Shown here one piece after another: positions 60,201 to 64,000 of a stretch of DNA of 64,000 nucleotides. Where the stretch lies: positions 496,001 to 560,000 of the forward strand of contig NZ_ATTM01000001.1 in NCBI RefSeq assembly GCF_000419685.1, given 5' to 3'. A program made the position numbers and the translations under genes. The stretch's first letter is position 1, and each line of letters opens with the position of its first letter. The notes beneath the pieces are model-generated. The model did no database searches, was not told the origin of the DNA, and saw only the letters and a list, made by a program, of their open reading frames with translations. This DNA comes from Flavobacterium antarcticum DSM 19726 (GTDB lineage Bacteria; Bacteroidota; Bacteroidia; Flavobacteriales; Flavobacteriaceae).

Positions 60201-61214
60201 TTAAATGACATTCACTTCGGCTTCAATACGAATGCCAAATTTCTCAAAAACGGTTTGCTGAATATCGTGAGAAACCGCTAAAATTTCTTGACCTGTCGCT
60301 CCACCATAATTGACTAAAACTAACGCTTGATTTTTATGAATTCCAGCATCGCCAAAACGTTTTCCTTTAAATCCGGCTTGTTCAATGAGCCAACCTGCAG
60401 GAACTTTCACTTCAGTTTCTGAAACTTCGTAAAATTTCATGCCCGGAAATTTAGGATGTATTTTTTCGAAATCACTTTTTAAAACAATCGGATTTTTGAA
60501 GAAACTTCCGCTGTTCCCCAGTTCTTTTGGATCAGGAAGTTTGCTTCTCCGGATGGCAATAACCGCGTTGCTGACGTCTTTCAACGTTGGATTTGTAACG
60601 TTTTGATTTGCCAATTCAGCGATGATGTCGCCGTACGAAGTTTTAATAGTGTGATTTACTTTCGTCAATTTAAAAACCACCGAAGTAATAATATACTGAT
60701 CTTTCGCTTCTTGTTTAAAAATACTTTCACGGTAACCAAACTTACATTCTGAATGCACAAAGGTTTTCATTTCTTGTGTAGCAATTTCCATCGCTTCACA
60801 GGAATCGAACGTATCTTTAATTTCTGTCCCATAAGCACCAATGTTTTGTACGGGTGTCGTGCCTACATTTCCCGGAATCAAAGACATGTTTTCCAATCCT
60901 CCGAAATCGTGTTCCAAAGTCCACAATACAAATTCATGCCAGTTTTCGCCTGCTTGACTTTCCACCCAAACGTGACTTTCAGTTTCTTTAAGGATTTTCT
61001 TTCCCTTTAAATCTACGTGAATCACTAAAGCATCAATGTCCTGCGTTAGCAACATATTGCTTCCGCCGCCCAATATAAATTTCTTTTTGGAAGCGTTTTC
61101 CTGCAATACTTTTCGCAATTCTTCAATTGAATGAACGGCAATAAACTCTTTAGCTTTTGCCTCGATGCCAAAAGTATTGTGGTTTTTTAAAGAAAAATTA
61201 GCAAGAAGTTCCAT
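60201..61214 (-). CDS. murB: UDP-N-acetylenolpyruvoylglucosamine reductase
   Basis: 337 residues, type I MurB. FAD-binding ILGGGSNMLLTQD, EVWVES-type strand region HVWVESQAGENWHEFV, GYRESIFKQ, the proton-donor Ser in GNSGSFFKNP and the C-terminal Glu in IRIEAEVNVI. It reduces UDP-GlcNAc-enolpyruvate to UDP-MurNAc with NADPH in the cytosol. The N-terminal NHNTFGIEAKA is the family hallmark. It is flanked by glycosyltransferases on the same strand, but not overlapping. Confidence 0.96.
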   Translation of the reverse strand: MELLANFSLKNHNTFGIEAKAKEFIAVHSIEELRKVLQENASKKKFILGGGSNMLLTQDIDALVIHVDLKGKKILKETESHVWVESQAGENWHEFVLWTLEHDFGGLENMSLIPGNVGTTPVQNIGAYGTEIKDTFDSCEAMEIATQEMKTFVHSECKFGYRESIFKQEAKDQYIITSVVFKLTKVNHTIKTSYGDIIAELANQNVTNPTLKDVSNAVIAIRRSKLPDPKELGNSGSFFKNPIVLKSDFEKIHPKFPGMKFYEVSETEVKVPAGWLIEQAGFKGKRFGDAGIHKNQALVLVNYGGATGQEILAVSHDIQQTVFEKFGIRIEAEVNVI

Positions 61215-61281
61215 AAGATAGCATGTGAATTTTACGGTTCAAATTTAACCTATTTAAACTGCTTTTGAAGTAAAAATAAAT

Positions 61282-62355
61282 TTAATTTTTAGATTGAAAA
61301 TCAACGATGAGTTGGTGGTATTTGTCTGAAATAATTTTCATGTTCACACTGTAATTTGCGTGTTTTTCAATAAAGGCTCGATTTTGTGAAACTGCCTTTT
61401 CTCGGTATTTCGGATTTTCAAAAGCCCAAATTATTTCAGTTGCCAATTGATCCGCATCGTCTACTTTTACTAATTGTCCGTTTTCTCGGTGTTGAATCCA
61501 ACTCTGATTTCCTTCAATATCGGTTACAATTGGGTAGCAACCTGACGCCATCGCTTCAAATAAAGATGCGGAAACGCCTTCGGTATTCGGCATACTGATG
61601 TAAAAATCAGATTGCTGCAATAGTTGCGGTAAAATGGAATTATCAATTCTTCCTGAAAACATGACTTCATCTGAAATCATTAGTTCTTGTGCCAATTCTG
61701 CTAACCGATTTTGCTGAGTTCCATCACCTACGATGGTCAATTTAAAATCAATATTTTGCTGCTTGATTTTGGCGAAAGCCTTCAAAATAATTTCGTGTCG
61801 GTATTCAGGTAATAAAGAACGCGTGACAATTGCGGTTATTTTTTGCGTGTTTTCTGGCGCATTTTTAAATTGAAAATGTTCTAAATTAATTCCTTTTGGT
61901 AAAACCAATACTTTCTTCATATCGACATTCACGTTTTTCATGTGGGAAGCCATAATTGGACCCCAAGCGTGAATTAAATCGGCTTTTTTGAACGCGTAAT
62001 TCTGTAAGAATTTTTTTAAGGGAATCGAAATCGAGTTTTCAGGCCACAAATCGGTTTTTCCTTGTTGTGCAATTGCTATGGGATGCATTCTAGAAATTGC
62101 GGCTAAAAAACCATAACTGGTGGTTCGTTCCGCAATTACCATATCAGGACGTTCTTTTTTTATAATTCGTCGAATTTTAAAAATTGCGGTATAAAATTCT
62201 GCAAATCGGAATAAACGTTTGATTTTGCTTTTACTAGAAGTTCGAAGTTCCCAAGTTACAATATCAAAATCGCCAAATTCCTTCAAGCCATTCATCCAAG
62301 TGATGGCATCGGCTCGATAGGTTTCTCCTAAAAAGAGAATTTTTCGCTTTTGCAT
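61282..62355 (-). CDS. family 4 glycosyltransferase
   Basis: 357 residues, cytosolic. GT-B fold with an N-terminal acceptor domain (ILFLGETYRADAITWMNGLK) and a C-terminal donor-binding domain: TRSLLPEYRHEIILKAFAKI, LTIVGDGTQQNRLAEL, SMPNTEGVSASLFEAMASGCYPIVTD with the conserved EX7E pattern. It is probably involved in capsule, O-antigen-like or exopolysaccharide synthesis; donor and acceptor are unknown. It is only 4 nt from the DUF2461 gene upstream, so co-transcribed. Confidence 0.9.
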   Translation of the reverse strand: MQKRKILFLGETYRADAITWMNGLKEFGDFDIVTWELRTSSKSKIKRLFRFAEFYTAIFKIRRIIKKERPDMVIAERTTSYGFLAAISRMHPIAIAQQGKTDLWPENSISIPLKKFLQNYAFKKADLIHAWGPIMASHMKNVNVDMKKVLVLPKGINLEHFQFKNAPENTQKITAIVTRSLLPEYRHEIILKAFAKIKQQNIDFKLTIVGDGTQQNRLAELAQELMISDEVMFSGRIDNSILPQLLQQSDFYISMPNTEGVSASLFEAMASGCYPIVTDIEGNQSWIQHRENGQLVKVDDADQLATEIIWAFENPKYREKAVSQNRAFIEKHANYSVNMKIISDKYHQLIVDFQSKN

Positions 62356-62358
62356 TAT

Positions 62359-63027
62359 TTAATTTTCAGTTGCCAAAGCGCGATTGATAAAATCATTTAA
62401 TGGTTTTAAGAGAATGAGTTTTTCCACCGTTTTCTTTACAAAATCAGGTTGAGTAGCGTCTGTATAATTTATTTTCTGTGTAGCAGTGAAACTTTTTAAT
62501 TTTAAAAATGCAATCGCAGGATGCTCTTTGTCGTAATCTTTTGGTGCGTTTTTCAAACTGTTCGATTGGTCTAAACCTCCAAAGATTTTTTTAAATGATT
62601 TTTCTTGTACAATTTCCTCTAAATCATCGTAGAAAAAAGCAATTTCTTTTCTTACTTTTTTCAGATCGACAGCTTCAGGACCGTAAAGTCCTCCTGCGAT
62701 AAAACTATCTTTTTTGCCAAGATGAATGTAATATCCCGCTCGATTTGAGCCTTTAAAACCCGTTGACATCCAAACGCCCAAATGATTTTTATACGGTGTT
62801 TTGTCTTTTGAAAAACGAATGTCTCGATTGATTCTAAAAGTACAGTTTTTAACTTCTAATAATTCCAAAGAAGGATCTAATGGCTTCATCTCTGCTAGAA
62901 ATGCAGCTACTAAATTATGGTAATCGGCTTTGAATTTCTCGTACCGACTTTTGTTTTCGACAAACCAATCGCGGTTGTTGTTTGCCGTTAAATCATCGAT
63001 GAATTGTAAAGAATCTTTTGAAAGCAT
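62359..63027 (-). CDS. DUF2461 (TIGR02453-type) protein
   Basis: 222 residues. Matches the DUF2461 pattern: FIDDLTANNNRDWFVENKSRYEKFKADYHNLV, FRINRDIRFSKDKTPYKNHLGVWMS and GYYIHLGKKDSFIAGGLYGPEA. Family proteins are small soluble cytosolic proteins of unknown function that are widespread in Bacteroidota. One nt separates it from the thioredoxin gene upstream, so the three genes form a tight set. Confidence 0.9.
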   Translation of the reverse strand: MLSKDSLQFIDDLTANNNRDWFVENKSRYEKFKADYHNLVAAFLAEMKPLDPSLELLEVKNCTFRINRDIRFSKDKTPYKNHLGVWMSTGFKGSNRAGYYIHLGKKDSFIAGGLYGPEAVDLKKVRKEIAFFYDDLEEIVQEKSFKKIFGGLDQSNSLKNAPKDYDKEHPAIAFLKLKSFTATQKINYTDATQPDFVKKTVEKLILLKPLNDFINRALATEN

Positions 63028-63028
63028 C

Positions 63029-63724
63029 TTAAAGTTTTTTAATCAAATCTTGTTCACTTATGAAACCTTGGTTTTTCCACTTCAATTCTTTATTTTCATA
63101 AAGTAATAATGTAGGTAAGCCGTCAATTTTCATTTGCTCAACTAACGTTTTATTTTTATCAGCATCAATGCGAATAATGGTTACTTTATCGGCCATTTCT
63201 GTAGTCATTTTATCTAAATACGGACCCATCTTTTTACAAGGAGCACACCATTCAGCGTAAAAATCAATCAGCACTTTTTTGTCCGAAATCAATAATTTAT
63301 TGAAATCGTCTTGCGTCATTCCGATGGTTTCCGTACTTGGTTTTGATAATCCTGCGGCATTCCATTTCATCATTCCACCATCTAATTCGTAGATTTTTGT
63401 AAAACCCATTTCTGACAGTTTTGCCGATGCTTTCGCACTTCGTCCACCACTTTTGCAATACACATAAACCGGTTTTGATTTGTCCAGTACAGCAACTCTA
63501 TCTGCGAAATCAGAATCAAACCAATTGATGTTTTTCGCATTGAAAATATGTTGGTCACTAAATTCCTCTGGCGTTCGAACGTCTAAAAGTTGCACTTCAC
63601 CATTCCTTGTTACTTTTTCGCTAAAGGTTTTCGCATCTAATTGTTCAACTTTAGCTGATTCTTGGCCTTGGCAAGAAAATAAAGTGAAACTAAATACCGC
63701 TAATATAATTTTAAAGTAGTTCAT
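63029..63724 (-). CDS. rhodanese-thioredoxin fusion lipoprotein
   Basis: 231 residues. Lipoprotein signal (ILAVFSFTLFSC, Cys18). A rhodanese domain (about 30-125) has the active Cys90 in VYCKSGGRSAKA. A thioredoxin domain (about 135-231) has WCAPC at 159-163 and the cis-Pro in DGLPTLLLY. It is anchored in the periplasmic leaflet and probably handles thiol or sulfane transfer and disulfide reduction; the electron donor is unknown. Fusion of the two domains in a single lipoprotein is a known Bacteroidota arrangement. Confidence 0.92.
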   Translation of the reverse strand: MNYFKIILAVFSFTLFSCQGQESAKVEQLDAKTFSEKVTRNGEVQLLDVRTPEEFSDQHIFNAKNINWFDSDFADRVAVLDKSKPVYVYCKSGGRSAKASAKLSEMGFTKIYELDGGMMKWNAAGLSKPSTETIGMTQDDFNKLLISDKKVLIDFYAEWCAPCKKMGPYLDKMTTEMADKVTIIRIDADKNKTLVEQMKIDGLPTLLLYENKELKWKNQGFISEQDLIKKL

Positions 63725-63768
63725 AATTTTGTAAATTTTAAAAGGTAAAAATAATGATTTCTGTCGAG

Positions 63769-64000
63769 TTAAAGGTTAAATATTCGATAACTCTGATTCG
63801 TTGATTTTATAATGTTTTCGGTGCGTTCGGGATGCGTATCTGAAATGAAAAGTTGGCCAAATTGTTCGTTGTCAATCATTTTAATGATTTTCTCGACACG
63901 ACTTTCGTCCAATTTGTCAAAGATATCATCGAAAAGCAGAATCGGATTTTCACCACTTTCTTTTTTGACAAACTCAAACTGGGCTAATTTCAACGCAATT
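63769..64000 (-). CDS. recF: RecF, C-terminal part (cut by the window edge)
   Basis: The frame enters from beyond 64000 (residues [14 protein letters not shown] continue upstream with no start) and ends at 63769. The visible part has the Walker B segment [20 protein letters not shown] and the D-loop/signature [16 protein letters not shown], typical of the RecF ABC-like ATPase that loads RecA at gaps via RecOR. Only about 75 residues are seen; the N-terminal Walker A is outside the window. Confidence 0.9.
   Translation of the reverse strand, partial: IALKLAQFEFVKKESGENPILLFDDIFDKLDESRVEKIIKMIDNEQFGQLFISDTHPERTENIIKSTNQSYRIFNL

Overview
The window is AT-rich chromosome from a member of Bacteroidota, almost certainly Flavobacteriaceae and probably Flavobacterium. 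The evidence is a type IX secretion sorting domain on a subtilase (42317-44002), a CHU_C gliding-type C-terminus on a giant adhesin (51957-55205), the flavobacterial OmpA/lipocalin-like lipoproteins, the S9D glutamyl endopeptidase, and TAnnTTTG -7 promoter boxes (with TTTG 19 bp upstream at ffh). No tRNA, rRNA or CRISPR was seen.

Left part (1-12,020), ordinary chromosome: htpG, a lipocalin-like lipoprotein and an OmpA-family lipoprotein, a TetR-like/ABC1-kinase pair, a lone ABC ATPase, a GAF histidine kinase, a secreted S9D peptidase, an 11-copy 21-bp tandem repeat (10822-11042) and an unknown gene.

Centre (12,380-23,343), the main discovery: an integron-like gene-cassette array without an integrase. 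Thirteen short genes lie on the same strand, each with a very short leader (about 14-45 nt). Twelve of the 13 units open with GTT plus 5-7 unit-specific bases and close, after the gene, with the reverse complement of that opening ending in AAC (for example GTTGTAGAGC ... GCTCTACAAC). The closing box is followed by a foldable palindromic site (eleven are about 136-142 bp, the last is possibly 61 bp), which runs into the ACGTT opening the next unit. This is the expected geometry of integron cassettes (R'' box at the 3' end of a cassette paired with the TTRRRY start of the same cassette). The attC-like sites fall into at least three sequence families plus singletons, so the units were probably gathered from several sources. 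An IS1182-like element (19550-21294) and a truncated relative (17279-17699) both end exactly at the ACGT of an attC recombination core. The cargo is mostly exported lipoproteins or membrane proteins of unknown function.

Right part (23,600-64,000), housekeeping and surface biology: fabH; a TonB-receptor-like barrel; a YeiH exporter with a LysR regulator; argS followed by a tight SGNH / LysM-SGNH / MBOAT operon that looks like a cell-surface O-acetylation machine; ffh, folD, corA, rluF; a T9SS subtilase; nif3-like and DUF164 genes; a YoeB-type toxin-antitoxin pair 3 nt upstream of lpxK; alr and an M20 amidohydrolase overlapping head to tail; pnp; the repeat-rich CHU_C adhesin; gapA, lipA, tonB; an ECF sigma factor overlapping a GT2 gene; murB; GT4; DUF2461; a rhodanese-thioredoxin lipoprotein; and the 3' end of recF.
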